Part shown: piece by piece, positions 9,010 to 16,338 of the stretch
How positions within the stretch are numbered: the stretch's first letter is position 1
Layout of the letters: each line of letters starts with the position of its first letter
Source of the DNA: Bryobacterales bacterium
GTDB taxonomy: Bacteria > Acidobacteriota > Terriglobia > Bryobacterales > Bryobacteraceae
Length of the DNA stretch: 64,000 bases
Direction: 5' to 3'
Assembly (NCBI GenBank): GCA_003166865.1
Contig: PMUP01000026.1
Coordinates: 25,533-89,532 of the forward strand
The notes under the pieces: model-generated
Seen by the model: only the letters and a program-made list of their open reading frames with translations
The model's database searches: none
What the model was told of the DNA's origin: nothing
Translations under genes and position numbers: made by a program

Positions 9010-10170
9010 TTAAGGTTCTTTTTTCTCAGCGACGGGCTTGGCCGGCGGCGCCTTCTTGGCCGCTGGCTGCTTGGCTGGCTGCTGCTTGGCTTGCAACTTC
9101 TGGTCTTGTGTCGCATGTTTTTGCGCCACTTGTTGCGTCTGCTGCTGGTGCTGTTGTTCTACCTTCTGCTTGGCCGGCTCACTGGCTTTCGTTTTCGTTA
9201 GCTGCTGGTGCTCCTGATCCTGCTTCTGCTGGAGCTTTTGCCGGTCCTGGGCTTGACTGGTGTTTAGCTTGGCCTGCTGTTGCTGGTACTGTTTGTCGAG
9301 CTTCGGATTCCCCGTGTTGGGAGCAGGCCTTTCCGCGGGTTTAAGTTCGTTCGCATGAGCCGCAGTGGCGGGACGCGCAGCGGTGTCCTTGCCCTCTGAA
9401 GCGGTGTTCTTGGCCGCTGCCGGAGCAGCCGCGCGAGCAGTGACCGGCTTATACGACGGCGCCGCCGCTTTAGCTGCGACTACGCCAGAGCTGAATTCCC
9501 CAGGTTTCGCGGTGGCCGCTACGGCCGGCTTGCCCTTATTCACCGACTCGTAAAGCTGGTGGTTGGTGCTGGCGGCCTGAACATGTTGAGTTTGCACGGA
9601 CGTTGGCGGGGTATGTTTTTCACTGGTGGCTTTCTGTTCCTCCGCGTTCGGCCGAGCAGTAATTCCGCCCGTGCCTCCGTTGTAGCTCACGTTGGTCACC
9701 GTGGTGTTATTGATGACGGTCTTGGTGTACACGTTGGTCACGCTCCCAACGTTGTTCACGGATCGGTTGTAGAAAAAGGCTCCATTGTTCCAATATCCGC
9801 CTTGATAGCCGACCCCGGCGTAGCCGAAGCCGTAGTTTACGCCGCCGTAGAATCCGATTTGGGCGCCCCAGTAACCCTCGTTAAAGACAAACGCGTTATC
9901 GCCCCAGCCCCAGTAACCCGGGGTCCACAGGAGACCGGGCTCCGGCGCCATGGCCCACGTTCCGGGCACCCAGAAGTATCCCTCCTGAGCGTAAGCCCAG
10001 TATCCGGGGGTCCACATGTAGCCTTCGCTCGGACAAAGAGGCTGTTCATACACCGGGAGCGGCGGCGGTGCGAAGCCGATGGAGAGGATGATCTGCGCAG
10101 ACGATACTACCGGTAGAGCCAGCATCACGAGTGCGAACAACAGCGAGCGAACGGAGGGGTTAATGCGCAT
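9010..10170 (-). CDS. YXWGXW-repeat exported protein with Gln/Ala-rich tail
   Basis: 386 aa. A signal peptide (MRINPSVRSLLFALVMLALP, cleaved near SSA) leads into YXWGXW-like repeats between about residues 45 and 105 (EGYMWTPGYWAY, EGYFWVPGTWAM, GLLWTPGYWGW, EGYWGAQ). A Gly/Tyr/Asn-rich stretch follows, then a long low-complexity tail rich in Ala, Lys, Gln and Pro with coiled-coil-like QQQQAKLNTSQAQDRQKLQQ. The repeat family is found in exported proteins of soil Acidobacteriota and Proteobacteria; function is unknown, presumed cell envelope or matrix. It lies 108 bases downstream of a CsbD gene on the same strand. Confidence 0.8.
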   Translation of the reverse strand: MRINPSVRSLLFALVMLALPVVSSAQIILSIGFAPPPLPVYEQPLCPSEGYMWTPGYWAYAQEGYFWVPGTWAMAPEPGLLWTPGYWGWGDNAFVFNEGYWGAQIGFYGGVNYGFGYAGVGYQGGYWNNGAFFYNRSVNNVGSVTNVYTKTVINNTTVTNVSYNGGTGGITARPNAEEQKATSEKHTPPTSVQTQHVQAASTNHQLYESVNKGKPAVAATAKPGEFSSGVVAAKAAAPSYKPVTARAAAPAAAKNTASEGKDTAARPATAAHANELKPAERPAPNTGNPKLDKQYQQQQAKLNTSQAQDRQKLQQKQDQEHQQLTKTKASEPAKQKVEQQHQQQTQQVAQKHATQDQKLQAKQQPAKQPAAKKAPPAKPVAEKKEP

Positions 10171-10278
10171 GGTGTTTTCCTTTGTTTTCGGCTACGAGCC
10201 TAGGCAACCATTGTCGCCGGGTGCGGGCGAAGAATCTGCTCACAATTGCTCAGGTTGTCCGGAATTTCTCCCGGATCC

Positions 10279-10515
10279 CTACAGACGGCTGGCCAGGTGA
10301 TCGTCGGGCTGCGATTGCTTCTGGGCGTGAGACCACTCATCCGCCTGTTTCTCGGCTTCCGCTCTCGCGATTGCGTAGCGTTCTTGAATCCGCCCCACCA
10401 ACTGTTCCTTCTTGCCGGCGATGGTCTGCCAGTCATCGTCGGTAATCTGGCCCCAGCGCTCCCGCGCCGATCCCGCGAACTGTTTCCACTTGCCTTCGAT
10501 TTGATCCCAGTTCAT
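10279..10515 (-). CDS. CsbD-family stress protein (78 aa)
   Basis: The opening MNWDQIEGKWKQFAGSARER followed by WGQITDDDW is the classic CsbD signature (W.Q.EGKWKQ.KG..K..WG..TDDD). The rest is a charged helix with a polar tail. Presumed cytoplasmic general-stress protein; function unknown. GGAGG lies 10 bases before the ATG. A close match to the sigma-54 consensus stands at 10543-10557, just upstream and downstream of the sigma-54 activator gene on the same strand. Confidence 0.92.
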   Translation of the reverse strand: MNWDQIEGKWKQFAGSARERWGQITDDDWQTIAGKKEQLVGRIQERYAIARAEAEKQADEWSHAQKQSQPDDHLASRL

Positions 10516-10542
10516 TCCGTGACGCCTCCGTCGCGATTAAGA

Positions 10543-10557
10543 GCAGGTCTCGCGCCA
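10543..10557 (-). promoter_or_regulatory. Candidate sigma-54 promoter for the CsbD gene
   Basis: On the minus strand the sequence is TGGCGCG-AGAC-CTGC, followed by T, matching 10 of 12 consensus positions of TGGCACG-N4-TTGCW. The predicted start is about 10531, 16 bases before the CsbD ATG. I see no tandem TGACC-N6-GGTCA element in the 150 bases upstream, so the activator site is not evident. Confidence 0.55.
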
Positions 10558-10584
10558 TTCGGTATTGGACAGATCGAGTGGGTC

Positions 10585-12669
10585 CTACAGATCCTTGCGC
10601 GAGATCTCCAGCTTCCGCATCATGGCGTTTAAGGTGGTCCGCGGCAATCCGAGACGGGTGGCGGCGGCGCTTACCACGCCATTCGTTTCGCGCAGAACGC
10701 GGATGATGTGTTCCCGCTCCACTTCCGCCAGCGTGGCGCCAGCCGGAGCTTCCAAAGCCTCGGCGCGAATTTCAGCCAAGGGAACCCGAAGGTTTGGGCC
10801 GGGCGATAGAATGACCGATCTTTCAATGAAGTTCTCGAGCTCCCGCACATTCCCGGGCCATGGCCAGCTTACCAGGGCTTGCATCGTATCCGATGGAATC
10901 TTGTCAATATGCTTATTCATCTTGGCCGCATACGATTGCGTGAAATGCCGGACCAGCACGGGTATGTCGTCCGGATGATCGCGCAGCGGAGGTATGGTGA
11001 TCGGGAAGACCTTCAACCGGTAATACAAATCGCTGCGGAAGAGCTTGTCTCCCATCATCTGCGTCAGATTGCGGTTGGTGGCCGCCAGCAGCCGGACGTC
11101 GATGGGGATGGTGCGGGTGCCGCCCAGCCGCTCGAATTCCTTCTCCTGCAAAGCGCGCAGCAATTTGGGTTGCAGCTCCAAAGGGATGTCCCCCACTTCA
11201 TCCAGGAACAGAGTTCCCTGGTGGGCCATCTCGAAGCGGCCGATCTTCTGCGATAAAGCGCCGGTGAATGCGCCTCTCTCATAGCCGAACAGCTCGCTCT
11301 CCAGAAGCCCGGTGGGGATCGCGGCGCAGTTCAAAGTGATAAAAGGGCGATTCCGGCGGCCGCTCATCTTGTGAATGGCGCGCGCCACCAGCTCCTTCCC
11401 CGTACCGGTTTCTCCCAGGACCAGCACGGTGGCATCGGTGGGCGCAACGATTTCCACTTGCCCCATGACGCGTTTGAGCGCCGCGCTGGTGCCGACGATC
11501 TCCTCGAATTCATGCGCGGGGCCGGGTTCGCCGGCAATCTTCTCGGCGCGCTCCTGCTCCGTAAGATCCTGCACGAAGGTAATCCATCGAAACGGAGAAG
11601 TGGCCAGGACCGCACTCGCCACCAGGACGCGCACCCGGGTTTCGTCCTTGCGAACGTATTCCATTTCAAACGGCGTACAGGCTCCGTGGAGCAAAGCTTC
11701 TTCATGGGCGCGTTCATCCAGCGGCAAGAACTCTGGCGCGGCGATATCAGCCCAGTGCAGCCCACTGGTGATTAAATCTTCGCGGCTGAATCCGAGCATG
11801 CCGAGAAACGCGTCGTTGGCGTCAATAATGCGGTCGAATTCGCCCGAAACGATTCCGACGACGGTCGATTCAGCGGGAAGCTGTGGCGTGACTCCTCGCT
11901 TGCGTAATAACGCCGCGTCGATCCGGTGACGCGTGCTAAAATCGCGCACCACTCTAGCAAAGCCGTGCAGCTCCTGGCTTTCATCTCTCAGCGCCGTTGT
12001 CAACACGTTCGCCCAAAATCGCGACCCATCCTGTTTCCTGTGCCATCCCTCATTTCCGAGATGACCCTCGATCGCCGTCCTTTTCAATTCTTCCGGCCCG
12101 TTGACTGGAAGGTCGTCGTCACCGGAGTAAAGGCAGCTTACATGTTGACCGAGGATGTCTCCGCTTTTATAGCCGTAGATGCGCTCCGCTCCCGAGTACC
12201 AGGCGACCACCAGGCCGCTGGCATCCAGGGACAAAAGCGCGTAGTCCTTGCTCCCTGCCGCAGTCTGGTCCCCGGCCGGGTCAGCCGGAGGGGTGGCGTG
12301 CTTGTCGCTGCTCTTGTCATCCAGGGACTTGGCGGGCAGGGACTTGGCGGGCAATGACTTGGCGGCGCGCGGCGGCTTGTCATCAAGGAGCCACACATGG
12401 CGTCCTGGTAAGACACCGCTGTTCGCCGTGTAGTGAAGCTTGTTTGGATCTACAAGATCATCGATCCGGTGGCCGATTATCTTGCCTATCGGAAGTCCGA
12501 ACAGCTTGCTCGCGCCGGAGCTGGCGTACACGCAATGACGGTCGTCGTCAACGATCAGGATAGGTTCGGACTGGTGGGAGAGAACGGCCCGGAATAACTG
12601 CTCGAGTTCTCTCAGGCCATCTTCCACCAGCCAGCCACTGGGTTCGTGCATTGAGGCTGCGGAGTTCAT
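10585..12669 (-). CDS. Sigma-54-dependent transcriptional activator with three PAS domains
   Basis: 694 aa. Likely PAS domains at about 20-95, 140-250 and 265-370 give a cytoplasmic sensor part. The AAA+ domain carries Walker A GETGTGKE (about 416), the sigma-54 contact loop ERGAFTGA (about 464), Walker B LFLDEVGD and the sensor segment LLAATNRN. The C-terminus is a Fis-type helix-turn-helix (ETNGVVSAAATRLGLPRTTL). It is therefore an NtrC/FhlA-class enhancer-binding protein without a receiver domain. The first PAS is followed by a PAKSL repeat linker. It lies between target-like promoters, beside the palindromic element at 12809-12842, and is my candidate for the regulator that binds these elements. 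Signal unknown; PAS domains suggest a small ligand, redox or heme-type input. Confidence 0.93.
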   Translation of the reverse strand: MNSAASMHEPSGWLVEDGLRELEQLFRAVLSHQSEPILIVDDDRHCVYASSGASKLFGLPIGKIIGHRIDDLVDPNKLHYTANSGVLPGRHVWLLDDKPPRAAKSLPAKSLPAKSLDDKSSDKHATPPADPAGDQTAAGSKDYALLSLDASGLVVAWYSGAERIYGYKSGDILGQHVSCLYSGDDDLPVNGPEELKRTAIEGHLGNEGWHRKQDGSRFWANVLTTALRDESQELHGFARVVRDFSTRHRIDAALLRKRGVTPQLPAESTVVGIVSGEFDRIIDANDAFLGMLGFSREDLITSGLHWADIAAPEFLPLDERAHEEALLHGACTPFEMEYVRKDETRVRVLVASAVLATSPFRWITFVQDLTEQERAEKIAGEPGPAHEFEEIVGTSAALKRVMGQVEIVAPTDATVLVLGETGTGKELVARAIHKMSGRRNRPFITLNCAAIPTGLLESELFGYERGAFTGALSQKIGRFEMAHQGTLFLDEVGDIPLELQPKLLRALQEKEFERLGGTRTIPIDVRLLAATNRNLTQMMGDKLFRSDLYYRLKVFPITIPPLRDHPDDIPVLVRHFTQSYAAKMNKHIDKIPSDTMQALVSWPWPGNVRELENFIERSVILSPGPNLRVPLAEIRAEALEAPAGATLAEVEREHIIRVLRETNGVVSAAATRLGLPRTTLNAMMRKLEISRKDL
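12324..12368 (-). repeat. 15-bp tandem repeat inside the sigma-54 activator gene
   Basis: Two exact copies of GGGACTTGGCGGGCA (plus strand) at 12324-12338 and 12339-12353, then a diverged third copy. They encode the A-K-S-L-P repeat in the linker after the first PAS domain. Such in-frame 15-bp units can change copy number by slippage without breaking the frame. Confidence 0.85.
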
Positions 12670-12808
12670 TTCGTCTCCCTCGCCCCGTCGATCCAGGAGG
12701 CCGGGTCGTCTAAGAGACTAGGCGGTGGGCGCGTAGATTGTCTCGAAAACAGCAGGTAGCCGAGATTGGCGGTCACTTATATCATATCGCCAATTCGAGG
12801 CTTTGCAA

Positions 12809-12842
12809 TGACCAAATTTGGTCAGGCGACCACCTGTGGTCA
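12809..12842. promoter_or_regulatory. Tandem palindromic enhancer-like element, copy B
   Basis: The first dyad is a perfect 16-bp palindrome, TGACCAAATTTGGTCA; after GG comes CGACCACCTGTGGTCA. It lies in the 308-bp gap between the divergent activator gene and the Thivi_2564-like gene, 137 bp upstream of the rightward predicted start, and could also serve autoregulation of the activator. On the minus side a TTGCAA at 12803-12808 followed by AT-rich TGATATAAG could be a sigma-70 promoter for the activator, but that is weak. I see nothing else in this gap. Confidence 0.7.
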
Positions 12843-12936
12843 ATTCGGGCTTCGCTGAGTCTTAATAACTTATAAGAAGTACACAACTAATACACACTTG
12901 CTGACCTCCGCAGGAGTATTCTTCCCGGCCTTCGGT

Positions 12937-12952
12937 TGGGCAACGGATTGCT
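12937..12952 (+). promoter_or_regulatory. Candidate sigma-54 promoter for the Thivi_2564-like and Crp/Fnr genes
   Basis: TGGGCAACGGATTGCT has GG at 12938-12939, GC at 12950-12951 and a full TTGCT -12 box; the -24 box matches only the invariant TGG. The predicted start is near 12963, immediately before GAGGAG. Confidence 0.5.
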
Positions 12953-12977
12953 TCATCCTACATTGAGGAGCATCCAA

Positions 12978-13169
12978 ATGCCTTTGCTGAACTTGGTTGT
13001 TATGTTGATCGTGGTGGGCGTGGCGCTGTGGCTGGTCAATCGCTATATCCCGATGGCCTCTAGCATCAAGGCGATTCTCAACGTGGTCGTCGTGGTTGCC
13101 GTGGGAGTTTTTGTGCTAAAAGCCGCAGGGCTTTGGGGTGACGTGACCAGTTTCCGAATCGGGCACTGA
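12978..13169 (+). CDS. Thivi_2564-family small membrane protein (63 aa)
   Basis: The protein begins MPLLNLVVMLIVVGVALWLV, then NRYIPMASSIKAILN and a second span (VVVVVAVGVFVLKAAGLW). The pattern 'LWLVNRYIPM...K.ILN' followed by a second hydrophobic helix is that of the Thivi_2564 family of two-span membrane proteins; role unknown. GAGGAG precedes the ATG at 12978, which I prefer over an upstream in-frame start at 12936 that would lie inside the promoter. It is 15 bases upstream of the Crp/Fnr gene, so the two probably form an operon. Confidence 0.85.
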   Translation: MPLLNLVVMLIVVGVALWLVNRYIPMASSIKAILNVVVVVAVGVFVLKAAGLWGDVTSFRIGH

Positions 13170-13184
13170 CAGCAGTATCGGGTT

Positions 13185-13859
13185 ATGACAGCGCGCAAGA
13201 AGAACCACAAGGCGGATTTCGATCTCCAGAGCTTTCTGGCCGCAGCCGGCACGGGAAGAACGCTGTTGGACCACCCCAAGGGCCACCAGGTCTTTTTGCA
13301 AGGCGATCCAGCCGACGCCATCTTTTACATTCAGAAGGGCAAGATCAAGCTCACGGTCGTCTCCAAGCAAGGCAAGGAAGCGGTGGTGGCTATTTTGGGC
13401 GTCGGCGACTTCTTCGGTGAGGGATGCCTGGCCGGCCAGCCTTTTCGCATGGCCAGCGCCGCCAGCATGTCGGAATGCTCCATCATGCGGCTGGAAAAGG
13501 CGAGCGTGATCCGTCTGCTTCACGACCAGCCAGCCTTTTCTGATCTGTTGCTGCGCCATTTGCTCTCCCGCAACATTCGGATTGAGGAAGATCTGGTGGA
13601 CCAGTTGTTCAACTCCAGCGAAAAGCGTCTGGCGCGGGTGCTGCTTCTGCTAGCCAACTTCGGCAAAGACAGCAAGCCCGAGCCGGTGATTCCAAAGATC
13701 AGCCAGGAGACACTGGCGGAGATCGTGGGCACTACCCGCTCGAGAGTCAGCTTTTTCATGAATCGCTTCCGCAAACTGGGCTTCATCCAATACAACGGTC
13801 AAGTCACTGGCGGCCTGGAAGTTCACAGTTCTCTGCTCAACGTAATCCTGCACGACTGA
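13185..13859 (+). CDS. Crp/Fnr-family transcriptional regulator
   Basis: 224 aa. An N-terminal cyclic-nucleotide-binding-type beta barrel (about 25-125, with GHQVFLQGDPADAIFYIQKG and GDFFGEGCLAGQP) is followed by a dimerisation helix and a winged helix-turn-helix (ISQETLAEIVGTTRSRVSFF, about 165-190). There is no N-terminal Cys cluster, so it is not an oxygen-sensing FNR. The effector is unknown. Being in the same operon as the Thivi_2564-like gene and under the palindromic element, it may pass the sigma-54 signal on to further targets. A repeated 23-bp element stands 36 bases downstream of its stop. Confidence 0.92.
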   Translation: MTARKKNHKADFDLQSFLAAAGTGRTLLDHPKGHQVFLQGDPADAIFYIQKGKIKLTVVSKQGKEAVVAILGVGDFFGEGCLAGQPFRMASAASMSECSIMRLEKASVIRLLHDQPAFSDLLLRHLLSRNIRIEEDLVDQLFNSSEKRLARVLLLLANFGKDSKPEPVIPKISQETLAEIVGTTRSRVSFFMNRFRKLGFIQYNGQVTGGLEVHSSLLNVILHD

Positions 13860-13895
13860 CGGCGGTGGCCGAGGAAAACCGCCTCAATCTCCGGG

Positions 13896-13918
13896 AATGT
13901 GAGCAATTCTGAACAGAC
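13896..13918 (+). promoter_or_regulatory. Repeated 23-bp upstream element, copy 1
   Basis: Beginning AATGTGAGCAATTCTGAACA and ending GAC, it is matched at 21 of 23 positions by 18691-18713. It has an imperfect dyad (TGT-N12-ACA). Each copy follows a gene's stop closely and lies 115-117 bp upstream of the next start, here the receiver protein. It could be a site for the neighbouring Crp/Fnr regulator, but this is unproven. Confidence 0.5.
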
Positions 13919-14032
13919 TAGTCTACGGCGAATCCGTGATACTTTATTCCTCCCCCCTGTAGCTGTTGGAGCCGACGGTCTACGCGGACCACCTGCCGAG
14001 AAGCCCTGGCATGCGGCTGAAGGAGGCAAGCC

Positions 14033-14428
14033 ATGACATACGACTCGCAACACAGAACGATTTTGATAGTCGACGATAACGTCGGCACTCGTGCGTTCGC
14101 AAAAAGATTCCTGGAGGCCGCCGGATATACCGTGGTCACGGCCGCCGACGGAGAAGAAGGACTCCGTTTCTATGCCGAGCATCAATCCAAAATTGTGCTG
14201 CTGCTCACCGACGTGGTGATGCCAAACATCAACGGCGTCGAGCTGGCCGATCGCGTGCTGGGAATGGATTCACAACTGCCGGTTCTCTTTATGACGGGAG
14301 GTCCTGGGCGGGCTTATCGGGGATTGGAATGCATCGCCAAACCCTTTCGGTCCGCTGAGCTGGTGGAGAGAGTTAGCCGAGTGCTGAATGCGAATACACA
14401 CTCGGAAAGAGCGGCGCCGGCGGCGTAG
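14033..14428 (+). CDS. Single-domain response regulator (receiver only)
   Basis: 131 aa, CheY-like. The acidic pair is DD in ILIVDDNVGTRAF, the phospho-acceptor Asp is in LLLTDVVMPNINGVELAD, the conserved Thr in FMTGG and the Lys in CIAKPF. There is no output domain and no histidine kinase gene nearby, so the partner kinase must lie elsewhere. AAGGAGG precedes the ATG closely. A repeated element stands upstream at 13896-13918. Short spacing to the next two genes on the same strand suggests a small operon ending with the PilZ gene. Confidence 0.92.
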   Translation: MTYDSQHRTILIVDDNVGTRAFAKRFLEAAGYTVVTAADGEEGLRFYAEHQSKIVLLLTDVVMPNINGVELADRVLGMDSQLPVLFMTGGPGRAYRGLECIAKPFRSAELVERVSRVLNANTHSERAAPAA

Positions 14429-14456
14429 CCCTGGCTTTAGGAAGGCAAATCAGATC

Positions 14457-14801
14457 ATGACAAGCACCGTTGCATCTTCGACAATGAGAATCCCTGGCGA
14501 GCCCATCGAAACGAGCGAGGCGCGAGTCACGCCACTGTACCGGACAAGAAAGTCCTTCGCCGTGGTTCATTTCGAAGAAGCCGGGAAAGGACGGATTGTT
14601 TTCCTGCCGGAAGGAGCGGAGATTCGCGTTGTGGGACCCTCCAGCCTGGGCAAATGTTACGAGGTCATGTTCGAGAACCAGCTTTACAACATCTTCAAAG
14701 TGGACTTGTTGGGGCCCTGGTCTACGCCAATTGAGCCCGCCCCAGTCAAGCCCAGCCGAATGAGGCCGATCCGAGCCTTGGCCGCGGGAGCTTGCGCTTA
14801 G
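14457..14801 (+). CDS. Hypothetical protein (114 aa)
   Basis: The start at 14457 follows AGGAAGG. The centre of the protein reads RKSFAVVHFEEAGKGRIVFL, then PEGAEIRVVGPSSLGKCYEV and MFENQLYNIFKVDLLGPW, a compact beta-rich domain of about 60 residues preceded and followed by low-complexity tails. I do not recognise the family. It lies between the receiver protein and the PilZ protein with 28 and 4 bases spacing, so it is probably cotranscribed and may belong to the same signalling unit. Confidence 0.7.
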   Translation: MTSTVASSTMRIPGEPIETSEARVTPLYRTRKSFAVVHFEEAGKGRIVFLPEGAEIRVVGPSSLGKCYEVMFENQLYNIFKVDLLGPWSTPIEPAPVKPSRMRPIRALAAGACA

Positions 14802-14805
14802 CCAG

Positions 14806-15258
14806 ATGCCAACTTTGACGCATTCGTTCACTAGAACCCGCTCGTTCCCGGCAAAGCCTCCCGGCGTAATAGTTGCCAACCAGCCCATTCGAGCGGAACG
14901 CCGGTTAAAGTTTCGCTTTCCGCTGGACCTGAGCGTTCGCTTCCGCCCTCTTTCCGGATCTCTTTTCTCGGGAGCGGGCCGTGCGGTCAACGTAAGCAGT
15001 GGGGGCGTCCTGGTGGTCTCCCAGCACGTCGTCTCGCAACACGAAATTAGCGTGGGTGCACGGCTCGAGTTGAGTATTGAGTGGCCTTCACTGCTGGACG
15101 GAAGGATTCCGCTTCAGCTTTTCGCGGTTGGCCGAATCGTTCGCCACCGGGCATCCGGTTTTGCGGCGGCATTTGAGCGGTACCAATTCCGTACCGTGAG
15201 AAGCTCAAGCCTGTCGCATGCACGTTTGGGAGTTGAGGTCGTTCAGTGGCCGGATTGA
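14806..15258 (+). CDS. PilZ-domain protein, possible c-di-GMP receptor
   Basis: 150 aa. From about residue 28, RAERRLKFRFPLDLSVRFRP and later GRAVNVSSGGVLVVS fit the PilZ domain, with an arginine-rich start of the RxxxR type and an (D/N)xSxxG motif (NVSSGG), the two elements that contact c-di-GMP. It would act as a cytoplasmic receptor influencing envelope or exopolysaccharide functions. It ends about 60 bases before the third palindromic element, which lies in front of the sorted surface protein. Confidence 0.8.
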   Translation: MPTLTHSFTRTRSFPAKPPGVIVANQPIRAERRLKFRFPLDLSVRFRPLSGSLFSGAGRAVNVSSGGVLVVSQHVVSQHEISVGARLELSIEWPSLLDGRIPLQLFAVGRIVRHRASGFAAAFERYQFRTVRSSSLSHARLGVEVVQWPD

Positions 15259-15318
15259 GTGGCAGCCGCAGCCGCCGCCTGAACCAGTAGGCCAGCGCCC
15301 CACCTCAGCCGCGACTTT

Positions 15319-15352
15319 CGACCGCATTTGGTCAAGTGACCCCATCCGGTCA
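15319..15352. promoter_or_regulatory. Tandem palindromic enhancer-like element, copy C
   Basis: The dyads CGACCGCATTTGGTCA and TGACCCCATCCGGTCA are separated by AG, the same 2-bp spacing as copies A and B. It lies about 170 bp upstream of the GTG start of the sorted protein. Confidence 0.7.
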
Positions 15353-15427
15353 ATCCCCGGGCCGGAAACACGTTCTTCTCGATTCCTTAGGTATGCACGT
15401 TTCGCTGTATCAACCGGACATAATGGC

Positions 15428-15466
15428 TGGTTTTCGGGCGGCAGCCACCAACGGACGTAAGCGTGC
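15428..15466 (+). promoter_or_regulatory. Region with two weak sigma-54-like promoters
   Basis: Two GG-N10-GC matches occur: GG 15429-15430 with GC 15441-15442, and GG 15453-15454 with GC 15465-15466 (-12 box GTGCT). Neither matches the extended consensus well. Either would place the element at 15319-15352 about 118-142 bp upstream of the start. Confidence 0.3.
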
Positions 15467-15522
15467 TCCTCGTTGCCACGTGGGTTCCGCTCACAAATTT
15501 TAGATCAGCAGAAGGAGTAACA

Positions 15523-16242
15523 GTGACTTTTTTAAGAGCAGTACCAACCGTGTTTTGTGCGGCGCTCATCGGCGCGGCATTCTCTCCCAACGTAAAGGCC
15601 GACGACTGGAACCAGAAGACCGTGGTGACTTTCAGTGGGCCGGTGGAAACCCCAGGTGTACACATGAAGGGCTGGGCCGTGTTGCCGGCCGGCACCTACG
15701 TTTTCAAACTTCTGAACTCGCAGTCCGACCGCCACATCGTCCAGATCTTCAACCAGGACGAAACCGTGGTCTACGCCACGATCCTGGCGGTCCCAAACTA
15801 TCGGCTCCGCGCCACCGGCAAAACGGTGATCACCTTTAGAGAGAGGGCGCCCGGGGAACCGGAAGCGCTCCGAGCATGGTTCTATCCGGGCAAGAACTTC
15901 GGCCAGGAGTTCGTATATCCGAAGGAAAGAGCGATAGAGCTGGCCAAGGAGACCAACACGGTCGTTCTTTACACGCCGGCCGCGATCACGCCCGAGGTTC
16001 TAACGCCGATCCAGTCGGCCGAGGAGCCCGTGGTGGTGGCATTGAAGGAAGCGCCGGTCCTGGCCGTGTCGCCCGCTGGACAAGACGTTGAGATAGCCCA
16101 GGCGGTCACCCCGCCACCCGTGGAAGTAGCAGTAGCGGAGACGCTGCCGAAAACCGCCAGTCCCCTGCCGCTGATCGGGCTGTTCGGACTGCTGGCGTTA
16201 GGCGCAGCCTGCACCCTCAAATTTGCACGGGCACGCGCTTAG
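15523..16242 (+). CDS. Exported protein with C-terminal LPKTA sorting signal
   Basis: 239 aa. The N-terminal signal peptide is followed by a domain (ADDWNQKTVVTFSGPVETPG, WAVLPAGTYVFKLL, RHIVQIFNQDE) that is common in Acidobacteriota exported proteins, then a Pro/Val/Ala-rich linker. The C-terminus has LPKTAS, a hydrophobic helix (PLPLIGLFGLLALGAACTL) and a basic tail (KFARARA), the three-part layout of a sortase sorting signal. It would be cleaved between T and A and anchored by the sortase encoded at 18079-18690. The GTG start is chosen because GAAGGAG lies 6 bases ahead and it directly precedes the signal peptide. The anchoring target in this Gram-negative-type envelope is unknown. Confidence 0.8.
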   Translation: MTFLRAVPTVFCAALIGAAFSPNVKADDWNQKTVVTFSGPVETPGVHMKGWAVLPAGTYVFKLLNSQSDRHIVQIFNQDETVVYATILAVPNYRLRATGKTVITFRERAPGEPEALRAWFYPGKNFGQEFVYPKERAIELAKETNTVVLYTPAAITPEVLTPIQSAEEPVVVALKEAPVLAVSPAGQDVEIAQAVTPPPVEVAVAETLPKTASPLPLIGLFGLLALGAACTLKFARARA

Positions 16243-16276
16243 TTAGTAAGTGACCCATCGGGTGCTACCCGGCCTG

Positions 16277-16306
16277 CCGTTTAGAACGGGCCGGGGCCAG
16301 CCCCGG
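16277..16306 (+). other. Two adjacent hairpins between sorted-protein and malic-enzyme genes
   Basis: CCGTT-TAG-AACGG (16277-16289) and CCGGGGC-CA-GCCCCGG (16291-16306). There is no U-tract and the next gene follows in 32 bases, so they could act as a partial terminator or mRNA-processing block rather than a full stop. Confidence 0.4.
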
Positions 16307-16338
16307 GAGAGAGTGAGAAGCGAGGAAGCAGGTACAAC

